Assembly (NCBI GenBank): GCA_029204225.1
Contig: CM055106.1
Span: 40,998,368-41,062,367 of the forward strand
Length of the DNA: 64,000 nucleotides
Source: Diphasiastrum complanatum
Lineage: Eukaryota; Streptophyta; Lycopodiopsida; Lycopodiales; Lycopodiaceae
Direction: 5' to 3'
Part shown: in pieces, positions 1 through 10,992 of the stretch
How the letters are laid out: each line of letters starts with the position of its first letter
How positions within the stretch are numbered: position 1 is the stretch's first letter
Program-made: the position numbers and the translations under genes
The notes under the pieces: model-generated
What the model was told of the DNA's origin: nothing
The model's database searches: none
The model's input: only the letters and a program-made list of their open reading frames with translations

Positions 1-1131
1 CTAAAAGTACATCTTTGATTGCAATTTTTTTTCACATCTTTGTACTAGAGTAAGCTTGCCAGTTTGCAAATGTGTCTTGCTTGTTACACTAGGTTATGGC
101 CTCCTCTAATTTGAGAGTGTATCATGTGTGGTCAAGTAATTGCTGCTAGTTCTCCCCTAGTTATTTTTCTCAACACCTGTGTTGTAACTTGTTAACGAGT
201 ATGTGCATTCCTGAATTTATCTTAATGCACCATTCAAATATTCAAGTGAGTTCTTTGTTTCTACTTGGCTTGTTCCTGGTTGAGATTGCAGGATGATCTG
301 TACTTCCTCATATGTTATATGCTTGCTCCAAAGTTAAAGTAGTTGACCTCCTTTTAATGGGCCAATGAAACTCTTATGACCGTTCTTGGGGGGCATTAAA
401 AATGGATAGCATCTAGTCTGTGGTCCCTAATTCTGGATTGATCTTGATGTTTGCTTTCTCTTTTATGACATGTTCTATTAGAATGCATCTTTTATTTCAT
501 AGCACAGAATTGAAAGCGTATCATATTGGGGCATGTGAAGGATAAGAGATGCCATTTCGCTTTTGCGGAGTTAGAGAAAATACAACATCTGGGGTGTGCT
601 GATACAGGAGCTTTCTTTGGCTTTCGAATTTTGTGATAGAGCTAGTATATATCTTCCACTTTTTGACATTTTAACTAGAGAATGTTTGCAATTCTAGCTA
701 TATATATTTTCAATGCTGTTTTAAATCTCAAAAGCCACTTGCAATGAGTATTGTCCATTTATACGATTGTTCATTTTTTGCAGAGTTTGCCTACTTATGT
801 TGCATTTTACATGCTTTTAAGCCTATTATTTGGAAACCGCTTTGCTGTTTAAAGAAAAGCAACTTAAATTTGACCTGAAGCCAACCTGGTCAAATTAAAT
901 ATTGAAAAGGATGTTATAAAGTTGTAAAGTTTCACTCGAAAAGAATGGATTTGGATTTTAAGAAGCATAATCATGTGAACATGTTTTAGAAATGGTATAA
1001 TTTTGTACTATTTTGCCTGTAGATAAGAAACTTTAAATGGAAAAGAATATAAAAATGCCTGTGTAGTATGCACGTCTGGTGGGACCTTGAAAATATGCTA
1101 AAAATTCTTCTTCTTCTTTTTCTTCTTGCAG
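1..1131 (+). other. Probable intron upstream of the OSB-PPR gene
   Basis: No open frame of useful length or recognisable family is seen here. The stretch ends in a long pyrimidine tract followed by TTGCAG at 1126-1131, a strong 3' splice site for the exon at 1132. I therefore infer that most or all of it is an intron of the gene that continues to 4708. An upstream exon within this stretch cannot be excluded. Confidence 0.5.
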
Positions 1132-4100
1132 TGCTCGTCCGGCAGAAAGTTGGATGACAAGAACCTTGGAGGATAGACGTGAGAGTTTAGTTCTGCTCTG
1201 GTTTTGATTAATGCTGCTATTTCTTTTTTGCCTTTTTTGTTGGCCTTCCCAATCTATCCCCCTTTTATAACCGTACGCGCTATCTACGATTCTCGCAGTT
1301 CTTCTGCTTCTTCCGCTGTTGTAAGTTAGCCAGGTGTGATGGACTGTTAATATGCCTGCGTGTTGTGCTGCTCCCTTTTGATGTGCTGGATTGGCTATGG
1401 ATGGGCTATCAGGCCAAGCAGGCAGAATAGAATGTCTCTGGCAACAGTTCTTCTCGGATCCTTCGCACTGCGCTGAAAAGGTGAAACTGCCACTACCCTA
1501 TCTATTTCCTTCATTTATATAATGAAATGCTTTAGGATGACTCCAATGGACACCCTATTTTAACTGCGGTGATCATTCTAGTATCTTGTGGAGCTTTGAT
1601 GGTTGCAGTCTACTATATTCCAAGAGCTGTGATCATTCTAATATATTTGCTTGAAGCTATGGCTTCTATGGTTGCATGTCTGTATTTCTTTTCAGAGAAA
1701 TTCAAGATTTCCTGAATATAAACATAAGACTGCAAAGAGGGTACTATGGATTCAAAATAGGTTCAATCCTCCTTGGGTGCATGCTAGGCTAGCTGCCATG
1801 GTAAAATGTCAAGAAGAGGGGGAAGCTGGTGTTTCAACTCCTGAAATCTCTGGTATGCTTATATTTTACTCATGTTCACTTTTTGCCATCAGCATTGCCT
1901 GAGTGAGGAGAGATCAATTCGCAAATATGTTCAAACTTGAAATGCACATCAACTTTCCTAAATCATAATTTGTCAATTCTGATGCATGCTGGTTTAGGGC
2001 CTGCAGGCAGAGTAGTTAGAATGGAACAGCTCTGGCATGAGTTTTTTTCGGATCCATCACAGTGGTGGGACAACAGATTCATTAAGGTATGGCTATCCAT
2101 CTTAACGCCCATTGAAGGTGACTTTGTTTGTAAGGCTGTGAGGACGGTTTTGAATTTTTTTTAGGCTTCAGTTGCTTTGGCTAATCAGTTTTGACTTGCA
2201 TCTATTGATGGGGCTTTTGATGGTGCTGACTTTAATTCAGTTGAACTGTTGAAGCTATTTGTCTGCTGATTTATGTATTGTTTTGTAGAAAAGTCCAAAG
2301 TACCCGGACTTTGAACATAAGAGTACACATGAGTGCCTATGGATTAAAGGTCGGCTGAATCCACCCTGGGTTAAAGCAAAGATGGCCACTATGGCATTAG
2401 GTCATGTACAGTCTGGTGGTGGATTGAGATCACGGTATGGTTTTGATCCCTGTCTGGACTCTTGAGCCCTATGCTAAGAGTGCATCATGTCTTTTTTGTC
2501 GCCGGACTTTTGAAATTAACCCATTTTCATGTTTCTTTGTAATTATTATATGAAGCATGCAGGGTGCCCGACTCCTTTGGCAATGGTGATAATGTGAGCA
2601 AACTCTGTCAGGAGGGACGATTGAAGGAGGCAATGCATATGGTAGAGCTTATGGTCCAGCAAAATGTTCAAGCTCCAATCAATGCCTATGTTGGCCTTTT
2701 GAAGGGATGCGCCAGAAGGAAAGCCCTGGCGGAAGGCAAGCAAGTGCATGCCCTTATAGTCAAAAGTGGACTTGATTCAGACATTTTTATAGGAAGCACC
2801 CTTGTGTACATGTATGCCAAGTGTGGCAGTGTGCTGGATGCACGTAAAGTATTCAATACAATGCCTGCACACAATGTGTTTTCATGGACTGCTATCATCT
2901 CAGCATATGCCGAACATGGACAAGGTGAGGAGGCTATTCATCTGTTTCAGCAAATGCAACAGACAGGCATAGCACCAGACAAGGTTGCATTTGCTGTTGT
3001 CCTAAGAGCATGTGCCAGGATTGCAGCTCTAGATCAGGGCAAACAGCTCCATTCTGATGTCATTAAACGTGGCTTTGAGTCCGATGTGATTCTAGGGAAC
3101 ACCCTTATTGACATGTACGCCAAGTGTGGCCGTGTGCTGGATGCACGCAAAGTATTCAACACAATGCCTGAGCACAATGTATTTTCATGGACTGCTATCA
3201 TCTCAGCATATGCCGATAACAGACAAGGCGAAGAGGTCATCAATCTATTTCAGAAAATGCAGCAGACAGGCATAGCACCGGACAAGGTTGCGTTTGTTGT
3301 TGTCCTAAAAGCTTGTGCCAGTATTGCAGCCTTGGAAAAGGGCAAACAGCTCCATTTCCACATTATAGAAAGTGGCTATGAGTCGGATGTTATTGTGGGT
3401 AGTGCCCTTGTTGACATGTATGCAAAATGCGGGTGCATAGAGGATGCATGTGAAGTGTTCAACAAAATGAAGGAACGAGATGTGGTGTCATGGAATGCGA
3501 TGATTGCAGGATATACACAGCAAGGGCTTGGAAAGGAGGCTCTTGCTCTGTATAAGCAAATGAAACAGGAAGATGTGCAGCCAAACAATGTCACATATGT
3601 TGTTCTCCTGAATGCATGTGCCTGCATTGCAGCCCTGGAACAGGGCAAGCAGCTCCATTCCAGCATCATCCAAAGCGGCTTCGAGTTGGATGTGATTGTG
3701 GGTACTGCCCTTGTTGACATGTATGCAAAATGTGGGAGCATAGAGCATGCATATCAGGTGTTTGATAGCATGAATGAACGGAATGTGGTGTCATGGACTG
3801 CGATGATTGCAGGATATGCACAGCAAGGACATGGCAAGGAGGCTCTCACACTTTTGAAGCAAATGCAAAGGGAAGGCATGAAGCCTAATGAGGTTACCTA
3901 TGTTAGTGTTCTCTCTGCATGCAGCCATTCTGGCCTAGTAGATGAAGGTCGTCACCTCTTTGGAATCATGTGCAAAGATCATGATGTTACACCAACTTTG
4001 GATCATTATTCCTGTATGGTGGATCTTATGGGACGTGCAGGGTGCCTGGTTGAGGCTGAGGACTTTATAAAGATAATGCCAATTCAGCCTAATGCTGTGG

Positions 4101-4708
4101 TTTGGATGACTTTGCTCGGTGCTGCTAGAAACCATGGGCATGTGGAAATAGGAAGACGTGCCTTTAATTGTGTTGTGAAGTTGGAACCAGAAAACGCTGC
4201 AGCTTATGTGCTTCTATCAAACATCTATGCAGCAGCAGGCCAGAAGGATGAGGTAGCAAAGATAAGAAAAAAAATGAATGATGCAGGTGTGAAAAAAGTG
4301 CGTGGGTGCAGCTGGATTGAAGTAAGCAATCAGGTACATGCCTTTATTGAAGGTGATGCAATTCATCCACAAAGCAAGGAAATTCATGCAGAATTGGATA
4401 GATTGGCGAATTTGATGAAGGAAGCAGGGTGTACGGCTGATTTGAGTTGGGTGCTGCATGATGTGGAGGATGAGGAGAAGGAGAATGCTTTGTGTGAACA
4501 TAGTGAGAAGCTGGCAATTGCTTTTGGTCTCATCAGCACACCCCCTGGGACACCTATTCGCATTAAGAAGAACCTTCAGCTGTGTGGTGACTGCCACAAT
4601 GCCACCAAGATAATCTCCAAAATTGCCAAACGCGAAATTATCGCAAGGGATGCAAACCGATTCCACCACTTTAAGGATGGCTTCTGTTCCTGTGGGGATT
4701 ATTGGTGA
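1132..4708 (+). CDS. OSB-type PDF motifs fused in frame to a PLS-class DYW PPR protein (5'-partial)
   Basis: Exons are inferred at 1132-1178, 1413-1480, 1696-1852, 1998-2086, 2289-2434 and 2563-4708. All have GT-AG borders and the phases match at every junction, giving 883 visible residues before the TGA. Exons 2-5 encode two copies of the PDF motif of plant organellar ssDNA-binding (OSB) proteins. The last exon encodes a PLS-type PPR array, E/E+ motifs and a DYW cytidine deaminase domain. Known roles of the two families are organellar ssDNA binding and recombination control (OSB) and C-to-U RNA editing in mitochondria or plastids (DYW). The protein is therefore probably organellar, but its N-terminus and any transit peptide or OB-fold lie outside the visible exons. 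The last exon has no ATG near its start: its first codon completed across the splice is Arg, then GTG (Val), and the first in-frame ATG is at 2633, inside the first repeat. This supports reading through from the PDF exons. The alternative is two genes, an OSB-like gene and a separately started PPR gene. Confidence 0.8.
1413..1852 (+). other. First PDF motif (exons 2 and 3), diverged
   Basis: The two exons join in phase 0 at 1480/1696. The first half reads CLWQQFFSDPS and the second has PEYKHK, LWIQ and NPPWVHARLAAM. This follows the OSB PDF pattern (W..FF..P..WWDNR, then PDFKHK, LW, NPPWV). The WWDNR block is replaced by CAEK and PDF is replaced by PEY, so this copy is the more diverged of the two. 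Exon 3 ends in phase 1 and matches the start of exon 4. Confidence 0.75.
1998..2434 (+). other. Second PDF motif (exons 4 and 5), canonical
   Basis: The exon at 1998-2086 encodes QLWHEFFSDPSQWWDNR. The exon at 2289-2434 begins KSPKYPDFEHK and continues with LWIKGRLNPPWVKAKMATM. These are the hallmark residues of the plant OSB PDF motif. The intron sits between the WWDNR and PDF blocks, at the same place as in the first copy, so the two motifs arose by duplication of an exon pair. Exon 5 ends in phase 2, and the final exon at 2563 supplies the single missing base. Confidence 0.85.
2563..4708 (+). CDS. Terminal exon: PLS PPR array, E/E+ and DYW deaminase
   Basis: Residues are counted from the Val codon at 2564. 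A partial first motif (about 12-38) is followed by repeating L-S-P motifs to about residue 440, then L2 and S2 (to about 510), E motifs (about 511-580) and a DYW domain to residue 714. Deaminase residues are intact: H646 and E648 in HSEKLA, C674 and C677 in CGDCH, then HHF at 701-703, C708 and C710, and a terminal DYW. The PG box reads RGCSWIE instead of the usual PGCSWIE. Successive triplets are very similar to one another, showing recent internal duplication. With the published fifth/last-residue code, the S and P motifs suggest a target roughly A-G-n-Y-G-n-G-Y-n-A-A upstream of the edited C; that reading is inference. A 165-aa antisense frame at 4217-4714 is a shadow of this exon. Confidence 0.95.
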
Positions 4709-7700
4709 TGACAAGTGTAAAAGGCAGTTTCACAAGCTTAGTTGGAAAAGAAGAAGGCTTAGTTCTGGAATTTTTGGCAGCCTTAATTGTCAAATGGTAT
4801 AGCCCAATTCCCATATGGTTTGAGCTCAATTCCATATAATCTGTATTAACATGTATTTTTTGTACATCCCAGTGGCAGAAAAGAAATTGTATAGAGCTAA
4901 AATGAAGCACCAAACTTTCCATTTTTGGCCCTACCTCGTAGGCAGGGGTATCGGAATCACTACACCAAAAGGCACGTTCACCTTGGGGACAATAGCACAC
5001 ACGATATCGAAGGTGAAGACACTGTAAGATTAAATTTCTCAAATGATCTTTTCAAGCTACTATTGTCCATGTACCAAATTTGTCTACAAATCTGCTATCT
5101 GTTAGCAGAAAAACAAATTTAGGACATAAAGTAGAATTTGAATCTGATCAGTGTAGAGGTATCGATAGCTAGCACTCAAAAAGAGGCATGGATACTTGTA
5201 TAAATTAAGTCATTGTTATTCTGCTACCAATCAAGCTCTGGATTTTTGCATGAAAAGCATCATTGCTAAGTGGATTTATGCATGAATCTGAAAGTTAATG
5301 CATGTGCACGTTCTAACCCTATTCACTCGCTGTTAGAAGAGTTTAAGTTGTTTTTGTGCTCGGTGGTGTATTTCATTCTCTTGGAATTCTGTTCTTCACC
5401 TTGTAGATGTGGTTTGTCGGTTCATCTTCCTCATCAAATTTGCATCTGCCTTGCAAATTTGTGTGAATGGATTACTTTGATTTGCATCTACCTTGCAAGT
5501 TTGTGTGATTGGATTACTCTGATTTGCTTCAAGCGATTGTTTTGATGATGGTTGTTTGAATGAGACGACATTGCAATATCAAATTTTTCTCCCTTGTCAT
5601 ATTTTTGGCGGATTAGAACATCTTTGCCATCTTTATCCTTTTGCCATACTGTACAAGAAGTAGCTAATATCCTACTACATTCCATCACAGCACAGCTCTT
5701 GATAGTCATTATGACTTTTCATGAACTGTCAAGGGGGAAAGATGCTTCAGGCAGTGAAATTATCATTAGTAGTAGATGAACTGAACCATAACTACAGTTT
5801 CATCAGTAGAATTACATGTAGATGTGATAGAATTTTTTATAGCTAATTGGAGTACCATTTGGATAAACCCACAACAAGAATCGAATTCAACAGAAAAATG
5901 AAAATGGAATACATATGCTTTTATTGAAGTAAACCGCGAAACCATGAGTAATTATCCTATTAGCAAATGTAGCCTATTGGTTGAGGGCTCCTTTCCTAGT
6001 TTCATTCCATCACATACAGTATAAAAATATGATCAAGATGGTGTAATGGTCTTGTGGTTGGACTCTGTAGAGATAAAGATTGCATGTTTGTTTTGTGCTA
6101 CTTGATGAATCTATGGTTGTGGCATTTGATGCCTTAAAATAAACATTACAAGGTCTTCATATAATATTAAATGCTTTATATTGTGTCTATGGTGGAAATG
6201 GTTTCATTGTGCAAATGTTATGGATATAGGTTAGGAGCTACATGTTACACGTCTTGTTCCATGCAACAACTTAGAGGGAAGGAGAGTTGTTGATGGCTAT
6301 TGTCAACCATGCAACCAATGGTTGGATCTTTGCACCTTTAAACACAACAATCATTGTTTGTAGATGAAGATAAGTGTTGGGACTAAAGGATGCAAGCCAT
6401 GAGAATGAGATACCAAACAACAAAAAGAGATGGCCAAAAAGAGGGTTGTTGTGGCGGGTGAAGCTTGAAAATTTGCCTAGTAGCTTACAATGTGGAAGAG
6501 GTTGCATGGACAAAAACTCTTGTGCCATCATAATGAGCCACTTTGCAACACAAATGAAAGAAGGTATTATGACCATTGATGACTCCTTGAATGCTAATTG
6601 TTCTTTTACATGCCAAATAATTCATCTTTTGTACGTTTTTTCCAAATGCAAAGTTAATTGATATTTTTCTAATGCTCTCAAGTGGTGCATGCATAGGATC
6701 AAGTTATCACCACTTTGCACAATTGATAGTTGACTTGAATGAATACTTCCAGCTTACTATTTTCTAATCAAAATTTGTATATTCTTGTCATTAGAAATGC
6801 TTCACTACTATTTTGAACCTATTGATCGCACCAAACACATGGGTTATTGTTGAGAGTAGCTTATCAAGTATTCATATCTAGCAGCCATCTTTTTTATGTC
6901 ACTTCAAGGGATTGTTTGTTCTTTGTTTTTTATACATAGTAAGTTGTTTGACTCGTTCTATATGCTTTTGACAAAGTCTTTTTGAATCTTTTAGTCCTCG
7001 CTCTAGACAAAGAGTATCTGGGGCATACAATGAAATGGCTACTATAAAAGCATACCAGTAGCAAAGCAATTCCTTGTCACCAGTTTGTGGCTACATTTTT
7101 AGAAAGTGCTTATAATTGTTTAGGCTAATATGTAGTTTGTAGAAAATCACGTCAAAGCAAATAATTGACATCGGCTTGTTGACAAAAAAGCATTGCCAAG
7201 AAAAACCTACTTGGGAGAAGTATTTGCCAGCATTGTTGTTATTGCATTGTTGTTATTGCAGGCGGTAAAGTTATGGGTGGTTGACAAAAGGTAATTCTAA
7301 TTGTCTTCAATTATGGCATAATGATTAGCATTTACTTTTCTTACCCCATGGATTGAGTTCTTGCTTCAAAGTTTGTACATGACCAAAAATGTGGATACAA
7401 ATCAAAAATATATAAAAAATGATCTTTTGAATATAGATAGATAATGTTTATTTGATTATTGTTGTTGGTGATGATGTTGGTTTGTCATGCAAGTTGAGGG
7501 CCTAGGGATGTATGTAAGAAAAAGACAAGGACACAATTTTTTTGCTATTTATGAAGGTGCATCTACAACGTGGGCATGCATGTAGGAAAAAGAAAAGGAC
7601 ATGAATGTTTTGCTATTGATGACTTGTGTGTATTGGTGCATTTAAAGGAGTGAATTCTTGCAATGGAGTCCCTAGCAACGTGGCAAAGCTTTTTGTGGGC

Positions 7701-8438
7701 ACAAATCATAAATTCTCATTTGGGTTTACCAAATTGCCTTTATTATGCTCGTTCCATATGCGTTGTTGAATCATTGTTTTATGATTGTGTTCTCCTTTCG
7801 AAATGGCATCATAGTTTCTCGTTTTATTGCTTGCCTCAAAATATCCCTAAGGAATCCAAGCCCTTGAAAGATATGGTGTGGGCTAAAAGTTGGTGTGGTT
7901 GAAAGAACCACCTGGCTCAAGGCAAGAAAAAATAAAACCCCGTGCAAAATTCATCTAGGACACACCATCCCCCCCTCGGTTTGAAAAACACGGGCCATGT
8001 CCTGCACATGGGCACACACTTGTAGCATATTTGATAAATATTTGAGATTTGAGAAAGATATTTCAGATGCAATATATAGTATCGGCATGCCAATCCTCTT
8101 CCAAATAGAAGAGATTGGTTTTACTCTTACTTTTAGAATCCCAAATTGTATGCAGATGAAGGATAGAAGGGCCTATATCAGTGATTTAGTGATTGAGACT
8201 GGTCTCCCCTTATTGCAATATGATATTGCAAGGGATTTCATGAAAGAAGTGTCGCTTCTCAGCAATTTTTTTCTACAAGGCATCAAGGACAACAACGACC
8301 CTTTGTCACATTGTAGCCTTGGTGCTTGCTCACCTGCTGTGAAGTTTCTCTTTACTTGTCAAATTCTTTACTTGTGTACTTCTTTACTTGTAACTACTAT
8401 ATCATTTATCTAATGAAATTCTTCATGGTTGTTTGTAG
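4709..8438. other. Gene-poor stretch downstream of the PPR gene
   Basis: About 3.7 kb contains only short, unconvincing frames. The first few hundred bases are the likely 3' UTR of the PPR gene. The stretch includes a 42-bp tandem repeat at 5438-5528 and a degenerate duplication of about 60 bp (7503-7562 and 7570-7642, sharing the gtaagaaaaaga-type core). No gene family was recognised, although further exons of the ULP2-like remnant could lie in its right part. Confidence 0.5.
5438..5528 (+). repeat. 42-bp tandem repeat, 2.2 copies
   Basis: Two adjacent 42-bp units begin with ATTTGCATCT at 5438 and 5480, and a third partial unit starts at 5522. The two full units differ at only a few positions. 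The repeat lies in noncoding sequence and no function is suggested. Confidence 0.85.
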
Positions 8439-8790
8439 TGATCATTGGAGCTTAATTGTAATTTCTATAAAGATCATAGATAATAATATCGTAAATCTTT
8501 TTAGTGTAAAGATGAATTTTGCCAGCAACACACACAAGGATATTGACTCACTGCTGTCGGAGATATGTAAATATTTTTCAATAGAGAATCCCAGGATAGG
8601 AGCATGTGAAATTGTGAGCATTGAGGTAATAATTGTTAAGCGTCTGTACCTTCATCCCATTATTAATCAATGAAATGTATTGCAGACACCCCAGCAAAAT
8701 GACTCATTTAGCTGTGCGTGGTGTACTCTATACAATGCAAAATTATTTTTTATGTGGTACAATCTTCAAGAGGACGTTGAAATTTCAAAG
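8439..8790 (+). pseudogene. ULP2/SENP-like SUMO protease remnant (C48 peptidase, two exons)
   Basis: Two exon-like segments, 8439-8625 and 8686-8790, join in phase 0 across a 60-bp GT-AG intron. The first begins DHWSLIVISI, the catalytic-His block of C48 peptidases. The second begins TPQQNDSFSCAW, matching the PQQ..S.DCGLF catalytic-Cys block of the ULP2 (SENP6/7-like) group. His, the oxyanion Gln and the Cys are present. The position of the catalytic Asp (usually LDS) reads LFS, and DCG reads SCA, so activity is doubtful. A good donor (GTGAGT) follows at 8791, but minus-strand retroelement sequence starts about 20 bases later and no downstream exon was found. I infer a host gene remnant interrupted by the retroelement. 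A transposon-carried ULP domain is possible but less likely given the ULP2-type sequence. Confidence 0.6.
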
Positions 8791-9060
8791 GTGAGTTATT
8801 AGCCTTTTCTATTTTATTTTCAGGCGCTGATGGTTTTTTTTAGCCTTGGCCAACTCAGTTGAAGTTGCTCCTTTGAACCTGTCAAAGCGGCCTTGATATC
8901 CCTGAAGGGCCACTTTGTATGTTTCCACTTTCTTGAACAAATACGCGATCTCGGTCGGAGTGACCAGATGATTTGGTATTTGCGTCTGAAGATATGCATC
9001 ATGCTCAAGGGTGGTCGCATCCAATTCAGCTTGAAGACGCGTGCGATCCTGTTCCGTCAT

Positions 9061-10773
9061 CTACAATTGACCCTTCAGCAGTTGCACCTGTTGTTTTGCA
9101 TCCTGCACGGCCTTATCCACCTGATCCTGTGCGGTTGTCAAGGCGTCTTGCAGGGAGCTAACATATCCTTCAAGGCGATCAGCATGTTGCTGGCCCAGCT
9201 TCTTTTCAACTTCAGACTTGTCTTCATGCTGTTTGGAGATCTTCAACTCTTGATCCAGTTGGACAATCTTTTGGCTGATCAGAGTGTTTTCGGATCCCAT
9301 ATCTGAAATTCTCTGCTCTATTTCTTTCTTCTTATCCAGCATAGACTGGATCACTTGCTCAAGGCTTGAGACCAAACCCAGAGCATCATCAGAATCTACT
9401 GTCATGGAGGCGGCAGCAGCAGGAGGACCTGATGGTACTGTCCTTGGTTGGCATGGAATAAGTGCCAATACTTCTTCTTCTTCAAAAATATCTTCTTCCT
9501 CGAAATCCTCATGCACGATGGCGTCGAAGTACTTCGGAGATCTCACAGCTTGGTCAACCCGAAGTGCGACTGGGCTATCTTCAGTGTGAGGGTGCTGACT
9601 TACATCTTCAACATCGACAATAGTGTCGTGGATCTGTTCGAGTCCTCTTCCAAGGGATTGGAGGTCAAAGGGCGCAAGGCTTTGGGGCATTTCAAAAATT
9701 TTGGCGGCCCCAAGGGGGTCAAAATCATCGAACATATCCATGAAAAACTGCGTGTTTGGTGAAGTAGCTTCAGTGTGCGGGGGTGAGGCGGCCTGGGCAG
9801 CTGTGATGGGAATGGTAGCCCCAATGGTCACAAACTGTCCTTGTGTGGAAGCAGAGGTGAGGGAAGCATCAGAGGCGAGAGAAATTGGAAGCTCAGTGCG
9901 AACAACAGCAAGGGGTGGAAGCGCAACTGACGATGTATGCCTAGTGCGACGTCGTGACGCGGAAGGCGAGTCAGGAATGCCGATCTCACTGCGTGGACAA
10001 CGTCGACTATGAGAACTCGAGGCCTGGTGAGATGACTCGGCCGGTGCTTCTTCATAGATCGAAAGCACAGAATCCAGGTGGAAGCCATGGATTTTGTTTT
10101 CTAGGTGAGAGGCCGCTAGGAGAGACGATAAAGAGCCAATAGCGAACTGCTGCTTAGTATTGCCCTCAATAGCTCGTTTGAACTCACCAAAAACAGTCTT
10201 GAACCAATTATATGGTTCAAGAGGGGCTTTGGCCAACTTGGTATATGACTCAACTATCCTATGGAGGATCTGTGAAGTGATGTGGTGTTTCCGGAGGTTC
10301 CCAACCATCAGGAAGTTGTTCAGTAGCTGGGCAGCAGTGTGGATGGAAGGCTTAGTGATGGCTTTAAGGAGGTATTCGTCGTTTGTCCAGTGCAGATCAT
10401 TGGTGAGGTCAATGTAAGGCTTTATGGCCTGTTTGGCCTGCTTATGATTGGGTGAGGCCTGTGTACCGGATGCTATACCTATGGCTGCAAGGGCGGCCTC
10501 AATGACGCGCACCTTGTGTGTGGCTCCCTGAAAAGTGAGATAAAATTTGGATTTATCTTCCTTCCACATACTGAAGTCAAGAGTGATGAAATCCATGTTG
10601 ATTCTGCCAGAAAAGGCTCTCTCATGAATACCCATTGTAGTGAGCAGAGGCTCCGCAAGGGTCATCCACCGAGTGACCATGCTTGTGCTAGGAAGTATCA
10701 TGATGTCCGTTGCAGATGGGATATCACGATGGATAGCATAATGCAGAGACTGGGAAGTATCAGTAGAAGACAT
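9061..10773 (-). CDS. Accessory open frame downstream of pol, coiled-coil C-terminus
   Basis: From the ATG at 10773 the frame encodes 570 residues. An upstream in-frame start at 10992 would add 73, but the MSSTD start looks more natural. I do not recognise the family. Residues 1-240 look globular and have a mixed helical composition. Residues 241-400 are a Ser/Pro/Ala/Arg-rich linker. An acidic block lies near 420-440 (EDFEEEDIFEEEE), and residues 460-570 are rich in heptads and probably a coiled coil. More heptad-rich open sequence continues in the same direction to about 8.81 kb. It lies downstream of integrase, in the same direction as pol, where some Tat-lineage elements carry extra genes. 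It is much longer and less decayed than the pol region beside it. It could be an element-encoded structural protein or a captured host gene, and I cannot decide between these. Confidence 0.6.
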   Translation of the reverse strand: MSSTDTSQSLHYAIHRDIPSATDIMILPSTSMVTRWMTLAEPLLTTMGIHERAFSGRINMDFITLDFSMWKEDKSKFYLTFQGATHKVRVIEAALAAIGIASGTQASPNHKQAKQAIKPYIDLTNDLHWTNDEYLLKAITKPSIHTAAQLLNNFLMVGNLRKHHITSQILHRIVESYTKLAKAPLEPYNWFKTVFGEFKRAIEGNTKQQFAIGSLSSLLAASHLENKIHGFHLDSVLSIYEEAPAESSHQASSSHSRRCPRSEIGIPDSPSASRRRTRHTSSVALPPLAVVRTELPISLASDASLTSASTQGQFVTIGATIPITAAQAASPPHTEATSPNTQFFMDMFDDFDPLGAAKIFEMPQSLAPFDLQSLGRGLEQIHDTIVDVEDVSQHPHTEDSPVALRVDQAVRSPKYFDAIVHEDFEEEDIFEEEEVLALIPCQPRTVPSGPPAAAASMTVDSDDALGLVSSLEQVIQSMLDKKKEIEQRISDMGSENTLISQKIVQLDQELKISKQHEDKSEVEKKLGQQHADRLEGYVSSLQDALTTAQDQVDKAVQDAKQQVQLLKGQL

Positions 10774-10992
10774 GATGAGTAGAAAGGAAATGTGAGATGC
10801 GTGAAAGTATAATAGAAAGCAGTCCAGGAAGTTTGGAAGGCTTTGGTCGTGGGAAAAATTCGCAAGAGCTTCGCTAGCACAAGTGAGGAATGAATCGAAT
10901 TCAGCCAACTTATAGGTGAATTTGGTGGGTCCATTACACTGAATACTAGTTTGGCTGATCAGTTCTGAACAAAAATTTGCAGGCATGTACAA

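Noticed and set aside
4217-4714. 165-codon frame on the minus strand
   Set aside because: It is fully antisense to the DYW and E domains of the PPR exon, and its composition is explained by that exon.
5438-5528. Possible CRISPR-like or regulatory array
   Set aside because: It has only two full adjacent units without spacers, so it is an ordinary tandem repeat in a plant genome.
9284-10417. Several plus-strand frames of about 85-130 codons
   Set aside because: They are shadows of the long minus-strand accessory frame, which has the better coding character.
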